Origin: Shewanella violacea DSS12
Lineage (GTDB): Bacteria; Pseudomonadota; Gammaproteobacteria; Enterobacterales; Shewanellaceae
Length of the DNA stretch: 64,000 nucleotides
Direction: 5' to 3'
NCBI RefSeq assembly: GCF_000091325.1
Contig: NC_014012.1
Location: forward strand, 1,860,001 to 1,924,000
The notes under the pieces were generated by a model that was not told the origin of the DNA, ran no database searches, and saw nothing but the letters and a program-made list of their open reading frames with translations. A program made the position numbers and the translations under genes. Below are positions 29,450-37,729 of the stretch, one piece after another (positions within the stretch are counted from its first letter, which is position 1; each line of letters starts with the position of its first letter).

Positions 29450-30913
29450 TTAAAACGGACTTTCTAGTGGCTGCATACCTACATACACAGCTTTAATTTG
29501 AGTATAGGCTTTCAGGGTCTCGCTGCCATTTTCACGGCCAATGCCTGACATCTTGTATCCGCCAACCGGCATCTCTGCAGGGGAGGCACCATAGGCATTT
29601 ATCCAGCAAATCCCCGCCTCGAGTTGATGGATCACGCGGTGGGCGCGGGTGATGTCTTGGGTAAACACACCGGCGGCTAAGCCTAAACGTGTGTCGTTGG
29701 CGCGCCTGATCACTTCATCTTCATCGGTAAAGGTCAGCACCGACATTACAGGTCCGAAGATCTCCTCTTTACTCAGGGTCATCTCATCGGTGCACTGAGT
29801 AAAAATTGTCGGGGCGACGAAGAAGCCATTGAGAGCATTCTTTGGCTGTAAGGCATGGCCGCCCGTAAGCAGGTGTGCGCCTTCTGCCTTGCCTATCTCG
29901 ATATACTCGAGCACTTTTGCTTGGTGGTCTTTTGAAATGAGTGCGCCAAAGTTCGTGGCTGGATCCATAGGATCGCCGCAAACTATATTTTTCTGGGTGC
30001 GCTCAAGCAGTTTTTCGATAAAGCTTGGATAGATCTCTTCCTGAACAAATACCCTAGTGCTATTGGTACAGACTTCACCTTGAGTGTAGAAGTTAGCTAA
30101 CATGGCCGCAGATACCGCATTGTCGACATCGGTATCGTTAAAGATGATCAGAGGTGACTTACCACCTAGCTCCATGGTCACCTGTTTGAGTGAGCCCGCT
30201 GCCGCAGCCATCACTTTTTTACCTGTACCGACTTCACCGGTGAAGGAGATCTTGGCGATATCCTCATGGGTGGTTAGCCAGGCACCGACTCGGCCATCAC
30301 CTTGGACAACGTTAAACACGCCATGGGGTACGCCTGCCTGAGTGAAAACCTCAGCCAGTTTAAGTGCGCCACGGGGGGTCTCTTCAGACGGCTTAAAAAT
30401 CATGACATTGCCACATGCCAGTGCCGGTGCCGATTTCCAGCAGGCTATTTGCAAGGGATAGTTCCATGCGCCAATACCGGCACAAATACCTAGAGGCTCG
30501 CGGCGAGTGTAATAGAAATCATCGCCAACTTGCTGTTGATTGCCTTCGATGCTTGGGGCCAGACCTGCAAAAAACTCGATGGAGTCGGCTCCTGTGACTA
30601 CGTCGACAACAGACGCTTCCTGCCAAGGCTTACCTGTATCTTGTACTTCGATAGCCGCAAGCTCGTCATTGCGTTCACGTAGAATAGCCACGGCCTTCAA
30701 TAGAATGCGGCTTCGCTCCATAGGGGTCATCTTTGACCAGATGGCAAAACCTGTTTTGGCACTTTTTATGGCTGCTTGCTGAATCTTTTCATCTGCGACT
30801 TCAACTAAATAGCTGACTTCTCCGCTAGCTGGATTAATGACTTCAAAGGTTTCACCTGTGTCATTGGAGAGAGGTTGTCCGTGGACATAATTTTGATAAA
30901 TAACTAAAGGCAT
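29450..30913 (-). CDS. betB: Betaine aldehyde dehydrogenase
   Basis: NAD(P)-dependent aldehyde dehydrogenase making glycine betaine from betaine aldehyde. The 487-residue product has [21 protein letters not shown], the NAD-binding [15 protein letters not shown], the catalytic Glu in [13 protein letters not shown] and the catalytic Cys in [15 protein letters not shown]. The length is normal for BetB. Its first 10 bp overlap the betI 3' end, showing tight coupling. Confidence 0.95.
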   Translation of the reverse strand: MPLVIYQNYVHGQPLSNDTGETFEVINPASGEVSYLVEVADEKIQQAAIKSAKTGFAIWSKMTPMERSRILLKAVAILRERNDELAAIEVQDTGKPWQEASVVDVVTGADSIEFFAGLAPSIEGNQQQVGDDFYYTRREPLGICAGIGAWNYPLQIACWKSAPALACGNVMIFKPSEETPRGALKLAEVFTQAGVPHGVFNVVQGDGRVGAWLTTHEDIAKISFTGEVGTGKKVMAAAAGSLKQVTMELGGKSPLIIFNDTDVDNAVSAAMLANFYTQGEVCTNSTRVFVQEEIYPSFIEKLLERTQKNIVCGDPMDPATNFGALISKDHQAKVLEYIEIGKAEGAHLLTGGHALQPKNALNGFFVAPTIFTQCTDEMTLSKEEIFGPVMSVLTFTDEDEVIRRANDTRLGLAAGVFTQDITRAHRVIHQLEAGICWINAYGASPAEMPVGGYKMSGIGRENGSETLKAYTQIKAVYVGMQPLESPF

Positions 30914-31509
30914 TGATGTTCTCTATACTGGTTGATCACAGCCTCAATAAAGGCTTTACATAATAATTGAGCTTGTTCGAACTCTTGCTCGGGGGATGCA
31001 CTTAATGCGCTGCGTAGCCAAAATCCATCAATCATGGCCGCGGTCTGTTTTGAAGCAGTTATCGCCTCTGACTCAGGCAGTAATTGCTTAAATGAAAACA
31101 GTAAGTTGCTATACAGACGTTGGCTGTTGATGTGTTGCAGCCTAGCTAATCCTGGCTCGTGTACTGCTTGGGACCAGAAGCTCAACCAGGTCTTAGTGGC
31201 TGGGGTCGAACGTTGAAACTCGGTAAAGTTGGCTTCAACAATCATCAATAGACGCTCGATTGAGGTTAATTTCTTACCTGAGGTTCGACTCAATAAAGCC
31301 TGTTTTAGTTCATCGAGAAGATGCTTGAGTGTCGCCTCTATCAGACCTTGTTTACCACCAAAATAGTGACTGATGAGTCCGGATGATGTGCCGGCCAAAT
31401 CGCTGATGGTATTAATTGTGGTGTGATGTAAACCATGACGTTCAACTGAGATTAACGTTGCGTCTATTAACTGCTGTTGTCGTACAGCTTTCATTGGCGA
31501 CCTGGGCAT
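30904..31509 (-). CDS. betI: Choline-responsive repressor BetI (TetR family)
   Basis: A 201-residue TetR-type repressor whose N-terminus, [19 protein letters not shown], closely follows BetI of other proteobacteria. The helix-turn-helix is [30 protein letters not shown] (tri-helical, with SHYFGGKQ as recognition end). BetI represses the bet genes until choline binds. ATG at 31509 is chosen because it aligns with the family start, although a second Met six residues in has a better ribosome site. A perfect palindrome lies 31 bp upstream. Confidence 0.93.
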   Translation of the reverse strand: MPRSPMKAVRQQQLIDATLISVERHGLHHTTINTISDLAGTSSGLISHYFGGKQGLIEATLKHLLDELKQALLSRTSGKKLTSIERLLMIVEANFTEFQRSTPATKTWLSFWSQAVHEPGLARLQHINSQRLYSNLLFSFKQLLPESEAITASKQTAAMIDGFWLRSALSASPEQEFEQAQLLCKAFIEAVINQYREHQCL

Positions 31510-31539
31510 AAAAAAGCAAATTCCCGTGTTTTAAATTTG

Positions 31540-31559
31540 TTAATTGAACGTTCAATTAA
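31540..31559. promoter_or_regulatory. Probable BetI operator (20-bp perfect palindrome)
   Basis: TTAATTGAACGTTCAATTAA is perfectly symmetrical and sits just upstream of the betIBA operon. The ATTGAACGTTCAAT core resembles the ATTGGACGTTCAAT element of the E. coli bet operator, so it is most likely the BetI site and gives autoregulation. Confidence 0.8.
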
Positions 31560-31897
31560 TTACAACTCTAATGGTTAGAGCTGTAACTATCAAATTTAAT
31601 TCCAAAGTGAGAACTGACTCACGGATTTCATCTGGCTTTACGCTAAGACCTAGGGGTGTTGTAAGGTATTGTTTGTTATTGGGTAAACGTAATGTTGAAT
31701 TTTAGGTGCTAATGAAGAAAAATATTTTAATATTTTGCAGGTAATTAGTTTCAACCCTAACTTTTGTCGCAATTTTGGTTTAATTTTAGACGATTGAAAT
31801 ATCTTAAGTGAGTTTGATTTCTGTTGGATGTAAGTATTTTGATTGGAGTGAATATGTCATTTCAGAATCAGTGTTTCTGCAATATAGGGCATAGGAA

Positions 31898-31923
31898 AAA
31901 GAGCACCAAAATTGGTGCTCTTT
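31898..31923 (-). terminator. Rho-independent terminator of the DUF5916 gene
   Basis: An 11-bp stem (AAAGAGCACCA / TGGTGCTCTTT) with a 4-base loop; read on the minus strand it is followed by T5. It lies about 130 bp downstream of the minus-strand gene that ends at 32052. Confidence 0.75.
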
Positions 31924-32012
31924 AGCTGTTAAATCCGCTCGCTTACTCTACTTAGTCACAAGTCATCCATCAGTCGTAAGCCGTAAGTTATAAGCCATAA
32001 GCATAAGTTTGA

Positions 32013-32036
32013 TGTGACCCCCTAAAGTGGACACCT
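32013..32036. mobile_element. Possible relic of an IS3-type terminal repeat
   Basis: The string TGACCCCCTAAAGTGGACA resembles the TGNCCCC..AAAGTGGAC terminal inverted repeats of IS3-family elements. No partner end and no transposase are nearby, so at most it is a solo end. Confidence 0.25.
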
Positions 32037-32051
32037 TATATAAGCGATAAG

Positions 32052-34415
32052 TTAGAGTAACCAAGCGTAGCTGAGTTTCATAAAGTAGGTCTGCTCGTCT
32101 CTTGTGAGTGTGTCTATGTTGTTATTTGACTGCATACCGTCAGAGTAACCCAGATAGAAAACACTCTGTGGGTTGAGTTTGTAACCGTATAGGACCTCAT
32201 TGCCCAGATTTTGTTGACTCTCTTTGGGCGTATAATAGAGGTATAAACTTGGATCCCGTTGAATATCTGTGTAGATACTGGAAATGCGAATGAAGTTGCT
32301 GATGTTGAAATACCAGCTGAGGCGCACGTCTGTTAAGTTAGCGGTGAACAAGTTGCCTTCATTCACATCTAATCTGCGATACATATGGGATAGTTCCAGA
32401 GACACGCTGTCGGTGATATTCCATTCAACTTCCGGATTGATTAACAGCTGAGTGCCTAGTCTGTCATTACTATAATCAATGCTGTCGCCGTATTCTGCAT
32501 CCAGTTCGAGACTTATTTGCCTGGCGGGAGTAAACGAGGAATAGAGCCAGCCGATATTTTCGGTAAACATCTGAGTGTTACCTTCGATTGCCAGAGTAGA
32601 AGCATCGTGTCGCCTACCTACATGCTTTCGATTTATAAAGCCAATGGCGGTGTAGCTTTGCATCGAGGCTTCAAACTCTATTTTGGCTTCTGCCTCCTGT
32701 TCGATTAGCTCGCCTGCTTGATTGTGGCTGATATCCCAATCACCGCGGAGTTCAATACGGCTGAAGCTTGAATTAAGGGGGTACCAGATATAGCCTCCCC
32801 CCGCGACAAACTTAGTCACATCGACTCGGCTGATAAAGCCTAAGTCGGCCCTGAAATCGTCACCAGCCGATTCATATTGGGTAAAGGCATACCAGTTGCG
32901 GCGTTTATGGATGTATTTCAGTCGATAGAAATCATCACTGATCTCTTGGTCTAGTTTGGTACGCAACACGCGCTCGTTGGTGCCACAATCGCCAAGTTCA
33001 CATGAATTGTCCGGCAGACAGGTATCTTGCGAACAGAACTCCTTGAACAGATCAACGGGATATTCAGTGGTTGAAAATACATATTGAGCGGTTAAGGTAT
33101 CGTGTTGTGTGGGCTTATATTTCACATCACCACTGACCACATAGTTATGGTATTGCTCACTTTGTTTGGCGGTGACCAGTGCGCCAATAGAAAGCTCACT
33201 GCCAAAGTCGGCTCGGTATCTGCCTGCAAGGTTATGGCTTTCTTCGTCGATACTGGCGATATCTGAGCTCAAGTTACCCGGCACCAGAAAGTTGGTCTTA
33301 GTATCGTTGGTGGCCATCAGGGCAAAGGTGTGGTTATCGACCTTACTGGTGAGCTTGACTCCGTAATCCGGTGAGACAATATTTCGGGTATGCAGCAGTT
33401 GCAGTTGAGTATCGAAGTAGTCTTTGTTGTCGAGGAAGAAGGCACGCTTCTCGGGGTAGAAGAGGGCGAAGGTGCTGTTAATATCCAGCTGACCCGCATC
33501 GGCTTCGACCTGTGAAAAATCTGGGTTTATGGTGGCACTGAGCAAGGTATTTGGGGTGATCCCCCAGCGAATATCCAGCCCAGGCTCTATATTGTTATCA
33601 CTTTTCCATTCCTGGCTTGGGTCTAAGTCTCTTTGACTGCTTCTGTTCATCACCAGTGACGGCGTGAGCTGCAGATCTTGGCCTGACTCTAAACCTTCAA
33701 GGCCTGTCGATGTGCCTAACTGGCAGAGCTGACAGTTATTGTTTCTGTCAATGGAGTGGCTGGACAATCTGTGGTTTTTATCTCTTGGATAAAAACGAAT
33801 AAACTCAATCCCCCAAGTCTGGATGTCCAGACTACTATCGAAATTAAACAGTCTTAGGGGCAGCTCCATCTCCACAAGATAACCTTGAGGTGTTTTTCGG
33901 GCACTGCTGTGCCAAATCCCATCCCAGGCATTACTCTCTTGACCGGTAAGCTCGTTCTCTATGGAGTCCATTTGTACGCCATAGGGGTTAACGAAAAACT
34001 GATAAGCGAGGCGCTCATCATTGAAGGTGTCTAGCTTAATACCCACCAAGTCATCGCCCCAAAGGGAGTCGCGGTCGGTGATATTGGCGCGGATAAGGTT
34101 ACTGCTGGCAGAGGAATCTGGGTCTTGAGCCACAAAGGAGACAAATAAGCTGGTTTCAGTGGCAAAAATTTTGACCTGAGTCGCCACGGGAGCGGCGATG
34201 TTCTCCCCTGGACTGGTCTCATATTTTAGCTCGGTAATAGAGGCTTGTAGCCACTGGGGCTCATCGAGCCGTCCATCTATGGTTGCGCCTTGTTCTAGCG
34301 TCACAATATCGATATGAAATTGCTCACTCGTCCCTGAAAAAACGGAAAACGCGCAGCTTGATGTCACTAAAAGAAGGGTAGAGAGCAGAGCTTTAGATAT
34401 CGCGGTCGATGGCAT
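32052..34415 (-). CDS. CBM9-like / DUF5916 outer-membrane-type protein
   Basis: A 787-residue exported protein. The signal peptide is at residues 1-28 (SKALLSTLLLVTSSCAFSVFSG). Residues about 40-215 form a carbohydrate-binding-module-9-like beta-sandwich (IDGRLDEPQWLQASI, LFVSFVAQDPDSS, WGDDLVGIKLDTFNDERLAYQF across its landmarks). The rest is a beta-rich DUF5916 domain with ALFYPEKRAFFLDNKDYF and a barrel-like end (SYAWLL). Two Cys-rich spots occur, NNCQLCQLG and a loop with four Cys in CSQDTCLPDNSCELGDCG. Such proteins are widespread in Shewanella and Bacteroidetes, function unknown. No ribosome site is evident; it is monocistronic with its own terminator. Confidence 0.82.
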   Translation of the reverse strand: MPSTAISKALLSTLLLVTSSCAFSVFSGTSEQFHIDIVTLEQGATIDGRLDEPQWLQASITELKYETSPGENIAAPVATQVKIFATETSLFVSFVAQDPDSSASSNLIRANITDRDSLWGDDLVGIKLDTFNDERLAYQFFVNPYGVQMDSIENELTGQESNAWDGIWHSSARKTPQGYLVEMELPLRLFNFDSSLDIQTWGIEFIRFYPRDKNHRLSSHSIDRNNNCQLCQLGTSTGLEGLESGQDLQLTPSLVMNRSSQRDLDPSQEWKSDNNIEPGLDIRWGITPNTLLSATINPDFSQVEADAGQLDINSTFALFYPEKRAFFLDNKDYFDTQLQLLHTRNIVSPDYGVKLTSKVDNHTFALMATNDTKTNFLVPGNLSSDIASIDEESHNLAGRYRADFGSELSIGALVTAKQSEQYHNYVVSGDVKYKPTQHDTLTAQYVFSTTEYPVDLFKEFCSQDTCLPDNSCELGDCGTNERVLRTKLDQEISDDFYRLKYIHKRRNWYAFTQYESAGDDFRADLGFISRVDVTKFVAGGGYIWYPLNSSFSRIELRGDWDISHNQAGELIEQEAEAKIEFEASMQSYTAIGFINRKHVGRRHDASTLAIEGNTQMFTENIGWLYSSFTPARQISLELDAEYGDSIDYSNDRLGTQLLINPEVEWNITDSVSLELSHMYRRLDVNEGNLFTANLTDVRLSWYFNISNFIRISSIYTDIQRDPSLYLYYTPKESQQNLGNEVLYGYKLNPQSVFYLGYSDGMQSNNNIDTLTRDEQTYFMKLSYAWLL

Positions 34416-34943
34416 AATGTGACTACTACTGGCTTTATGTTATTTTTATGTGTGCGGATTGTGACAGCTGGTGGCGTTTATGCGAAGTGCTAACTGGTCG
34501 GGAAATGTTACAAAAATTGTCAGCATTAGAATCAAGTCTGATTACATTTCCTATTTGGTCCTTTATTTAAGCTGTTGAAAATATTGCTTTGTTGATTATT
34601 ATCTTCCCGCGAAGCATGTGTGAATACCTCAACTAGATGGTGAACATGGCGAAGTCATGTGTTTATTAATGATTGTCATGAATGCCGATTAGGCCTTAAG
34701 AGTGGTCAGTATTTGTATGGGGCTTGTTGCAAAACATCTGATGTTATTCGCTCTGAGTCTATTGTTTTCATTTGATGTTATTAATTATCGGTGTCACTGT
34801 CGCTAAACCTATGATAGATATAGCGTGACGTAAGTTAATAAGCCTCTGAATTAAGATTCTCCAAGGCTGTCATGCCATTTACTGTGAATATCGCCCGCCA
34901 GCACATGGTTCACTTATTAGAAGGGCGTTAGCTGAGGTTAGAG
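34416..34943. other. Intergenic region before the cassette-like genes
   Basis: No gene is recognised. Its last part, AAGGGCGTTAGC at 34921-34932, looks like the 3' (R') end of an integron attC site, although I find no clear partner R'' box upstream. Confidence 0.4.
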
Positions 34944-35417
34944 ATGGGAGAAGCTTCTAATACTATGGATTTTGTTAATCACCCACGATACGGAAACAAG
35001 CCAGTTGTCTCTGAGTACAATTTTTCTTCATCTGAGATAAACAGTGCTCACTGGAGATACCAAAGTGTTAAGTATTTCCCTGACACAGACAAGCAATACT
35101 ATGCTGTATATCCTCGTACCAAGTATGTGGATATAGAGGAGCTGTGTGAAGTCTGTAAAAGGCCATTTATTTTTTATGCCTTAGAACAAAAACACTGGTT
35201 TGAAGAACTTGGATTCTATATAGATGCACATTGTACAAGGTGTATTGATTGTCGAAAAAAAGATCAAGAAATAAAGCAAATGAAAAATTCATACTATAAT
35301 CTTGTTTTAAATAAAGATCGCTCTCCAGAAGAGACTAAAACCTTAAAAAATGTCGCGCTTGAACTTTTTCAATTAGGCATAATTAAGGACAAGACAAAAA
35401 TTGATAGAATTAGCTAA
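34944..35417 (+). CDS. Zinc-ribbon/treble-clef domain protein (gene cassette)
   Basis: 157 residues. The middle carries a metal-binding pattern, ELCEVCKRPFIFYALEQKHW followed by the GF..DAHCTRCIDCRKK segment (CxxC ... CxxCxxC). This matches the probable zinc-ribbon (treble clef, PF13451-like) domain in which an aromatic EQ-x-W/F stretch separates the Cys pairs. The function is unknown. It has lower GC than the core genes around it. The TAA stop lies within the R'' box (GCTAAC) of the following attC site, and a GGGCGTTAGC end precedes it, so I read it as an integron gene cassette. Confidence 0.78.
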   Translation: MGEASNTMDFVNHPRYGNKPVVSEYNFSSSEINSAHWRYQSVKYFPDTDKQYYAVYPRTKYVDIEELCEVCKRPFIFYALEQKHWFEELGFYIDAHCTRCIDCRKKDQEIKQMKNSYYNLVLNKDRSPEETKTLKNVALELFQLGIIKDKTKIDRIS

Positions 35418-35461
35418 CAAATGCCTTCCAGCTTGCTACGCAGTTGAGGCGGGAGTTAGTT
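35414..35461 (+). other. attC recombination site between two gene cassettes
   Basis: The 48 bases fold as an attC hairpin. The outer R boxes are CTAAC (35414-35418) and GTTAG (35455-35459). After unpaired AAAT / GGGA spacers, the L boxes are GCCT and AGGC. A CAGCTTGC / GCAGTTG stem closes on a TAC loop, with extra-helical TC and a bulged T on one side only. The stop codon of the first gene lies in R'' and the next gene begins right after R', as in integron cassettes. No integron integrase is in the window. Confidence 0.75.
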
Positions 35462-35474
35462 GGCAAAGGAGAAT

Positions 35475-35828
35475 ATGGTGAAAGTTGATGATATTAGAGT
35501 TTTTATTCCTAGCAAGGATTACGAGGTTTCTAAATCCTTTTATCAAGCATTGGGCTTTGAAATGGATCATGTCACCGATGATTTATCTTTATTTCAAAAT
35601 GGTGAATCTAGTTTCTTTTTACAAAAATTCTACAACGAAGATTTAGCTAAAAACTTAATGTTGCAACTCTCTGTTGTAGATATAAACGATGCCTTTGAAA
35701 CTATATCGAATTTAGATGGATTCGATATAAAGTATCAGCCAATTAAATCGGAACCTTGGGGTCAAGTCGTGTATCTGTGGGGGCCGTCAGGTGAGCTTTG
35801 GCATGTCACAGAGTTTAGCAACAAATAA
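35475..35828 (+). CDS. VOC/glyoxalase-fold protein (gene cassette)
   Basis: 117 residues with a vicinal-oxygen-chelate (glyoxalase/bleomycin-resistance) fold: VDDIRVFIPSKDYEVSKSFYQALGFEM, SLFQNGESSFFLQKF, LQLSVVDINDAFE and a C-terminal VYLWGPSGELWHVTEF, where the Glu is the usual metal-ligand position. VOC proteins are frequent integron cargo, and this one begins just after an attC site. ATG at 35475 has AAGGAG 3 bases before it; GTG at 35478 has better spacing; TTG at 35460 falls inside attC. No attC is seen after the gene, so its 3' end may be eroded. Confidence 0.8.
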   Translation: MVKVDDIRVFIPSKDYEVSKSFYQALGFEMDHVTDDLSLFQNGESSFFLQKFYNEDLAKNLMLQLSVVDINDAFETISNLDGFDIKYQPIKSEPWGQVVYLWGPSGELWHVTEFSNK

Positions 35829-35995
35829 AAATGGTATAAAGGAAAGGGGCTGGAGCGAATTAGGCCCTTAGAATAACTGAAGACAATTTTACTCATCAAT
35901 GTCAGCTTAACCAGACCCAATGCTCTAACTGATTTTTGTCAAAAACGAGTTGAAAGAAAGATAGGACCGGCACATCTTTAAACTAAGTGTATTAT

Positions 35996-36101
35996 CACCA
36001 CGGAGTGCTGCGCTTACACGGAGAACACGGAGATAAAGATGAAGATCTCCAAAGGCTTTAGCTGTTGTCTTTCTTCGTGTCCCTCAGGGTTCTCCGTGGT
36101 G
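35996..36101. repeat. CACGGAG-type inverted-repeat element
   Basis: A 106-bp segment bounded by CACCACGGAG (35996-36005) and CTCCGTGGTG (36092-36101), a perfect 10-bp inverted repeat. Inside it are further ACACGGAGAACACGGAG and TTCTTCGTGTCCCTCAGG strings that extend the symmetry. This type of CACGGAG repeat is dispersed in many bacterial genomes; no coding capacity. Confidence 0.6.
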
Positions 36102-36230
36102 AATCGCTTTGTTCAGTTTTTAAAATGCCTTTGGAGTAAGAGCTAGTGACTAGCTAATTTATGTCCAAAAACGAGTTACTAATCAGTAAAATCATAAATC
36201 GAAGAATGAGCTTTCTCTAAACAATAACAG

Positions 36231-36302
36231 GTGTGAACACGGCTGCGAGCTTCCAAAACATGGACGTTTTGGCAGAGCCCACAGGGAAGTGTTCACGGCG
36301 CC
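36231..36302. repeat. Nested hairpin repeat element
   Basis: The outer inverted repeat GTGAACAC / GTGTTCAC encloses a hairpin CCAAAAC-ATGGAC-GTTTTGG. I recall similar non-coding elements in Shewanella genomes but cannot confirm copy number from this window. Confidence 0.5.
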
Positions 36303-36740
36303 TCACAGAAGTGTTTGCACTTAAGCCCACGGCAGGTGATGAATAAACATTAAGCTATGATACTGAGTACGCTAACAAGTACCCGTTAAGCCCAATGAAA
36401 CAATCAAAAAGGATACTTGAAACTTGTTATCCGACAAGTAACAGGTTTTTGTTCAGCAAAGAATTAGAGATATTGGCCGTTCTAGGCATACCTGCCTTGA
36501 TGACATTTGTGCATCCTTGCACTGTACTCGCAGCAATCACAGCAGTAACCGTTCCCACGTCAGAGTTGAATCACAGCTCACCCTGGTTCAAAGTAAAAGT
36601 GCAGTTATTCACTGCATCTAACTGGCATCTAGCATCAAGCTAGCACAAACACTCAGTTGCCAAATGAAACTAAACCTTAAATCCAAGGCTTAAATAAAAA
36701 CCTTAAATAAAGCCTTAAATCGCAACGTTAACCGGAGACG

Positions 36741-37517
36741 TTAATCCGGTGCTATTTCCGGGTGTTTATAAGCTTCACGATACTTATCTACCCACATGGC
36801 TGTCGCGCCACAGATAGCCACTGGCATTACGATAAAGTTAACTATGGGGATCATAGAGAACAGGGTAACGGCGGCGCCGAAACTGAAACTCGTTCCCTTA
36901 GTTTGATTGAGAGCGAATTTCATGTCGGGGAAGGATACCTTGTGGTTATCGAAGGGATAATCACAGTATTGTATCGCCATCATCCAGGCACTAAACATGA
37001 ACCAGATTATGGGGGCAAATGTTTGACCGACAAAGGGAACCCAGAACAATATCAGGCAGATAATGGCTCTAGGCAGATAATATTTGAGTTTTATCCATTC
37101 TCGGCCCAAGATCCTAGGTAGATCCTTAACCAGATCTAAGCTTGTGCCGGTATTGAGATCTTTGCCTGTGAGGTGTTGCTCGACTTTTTCGGCGAGTAGG
37201 CCATTAAAAGGTGCGGCAATCCAGTTCATGACAGAGCTGAACAGAAAAGACAGCAGCACCACTAAGGTGATCACGGCCAGAGGCCAGAGCATAAAATTGA
37301 GCCAGCTTAAGTAGTCGGGAAGCTGATTCGATAACCAGGTGAAGGCATTATCTAATTGACCTATGGCAAAATAGATAACGCTGGCAAAGACAAGCAGGTT
37401 AATCATTAAGGGAATAAATACAAAGCTTCTTAGCCCTTTAGTCTTGATCAGACTAAATCCATCGAGGAAATAGTTAACTCCGCTCTTGGTCGTTGCTTGG
37501 GTTGTTTTGGGGTTCAT
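36741..37517 (-). CDS. cysZ: Sulfate transporter CysZ
   Basis: A 258-residue inner-membrane protein of the CysZ/EI24 family, which supports sulfate uptake for cysteine synthesis. Typical features are the N-terminal GVNYFLDGFSLIKTKGLRSFVFIPLMINLLVF (broken across helix 1), the WIAAPFNGLLAEKVEQHLTG loop, and the C-terminal CDYPFDNHKVSFPDMK. Its place beside smc-zipA-ligA matches the cysZ-zipA-ligA neighbourhood known in enterobacteria and Shewanella. It is divergent from smc. Confidence 0.93.
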   Translation of the reverse strand: MNPKTTQATTKSGVNYFLDGFSLIKTKGLRSFVFIPLMINLLVFASVIYFAIGQLDNAFTWLSNQLPDYLSWLNFMLWPLAVITLVVLLSFLFSSVMNWIAAPFNGLLAEKVEQHLTGKDLNTGTSLDLVKDLPRILGREWIKLKYYLPRAIICLILFWVPFVGQTFAPIIWFMFSAWMMAIQYCDYPFDNHKVSFPDMKFALNQTKGTSFSFGAAVTLFSMIPIVNFIVMPVAICGATAMWVDKYREAYKHPEIAPD

Positions 37518-37729
37518 AAATTGATTCGATCACCGTTCCATGTAAACTTAATAAGATTGTCATCCACCCACATGATGAAGACAAGCAGTAAATGGGCCAT
37601 GGCTCAATAAAAACGTGACAAAAATCTGCCTGTTTTGGTAGAATAGCCCCATAAAACCAACTCTAAACAAGCTCTGCTCGGTAAAATTAAATTTAGTTTA
37701 TTTTTCCCAGAAACGACCTAACTGGCACC

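Larger units (their letters stand above)
31560..32051. other. Intergenic region between betI and the DUF5916 gene
   Basis: Non-coding. It contains a terminator at 31898-31923, a run of short TAAGCC/ATAAGC-type direct repeats at about 31976-32008, and a TGACCCCCTAAAGTGGACA string at 32013-32031 that resembles an IS3-family terminal repeat. Confidence 0.45.
35829..36740. other. Non-coding accessory region with repeat elements
   Basis: 912 bp without a credible gene. It holds two inverted-repeat elements (35996-36101 and 36231-36302). The open frame at 36395-36643 has no ribosome site and no recognisable domain. Confidence 0.55.

Noticed and set aside
36395..36643. 82-codon open frame starting MKQSKRILETCYP
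   Set aside because: No ribosome site and no recognisable domain; it lies in a repeat-rich non-coding stretch.
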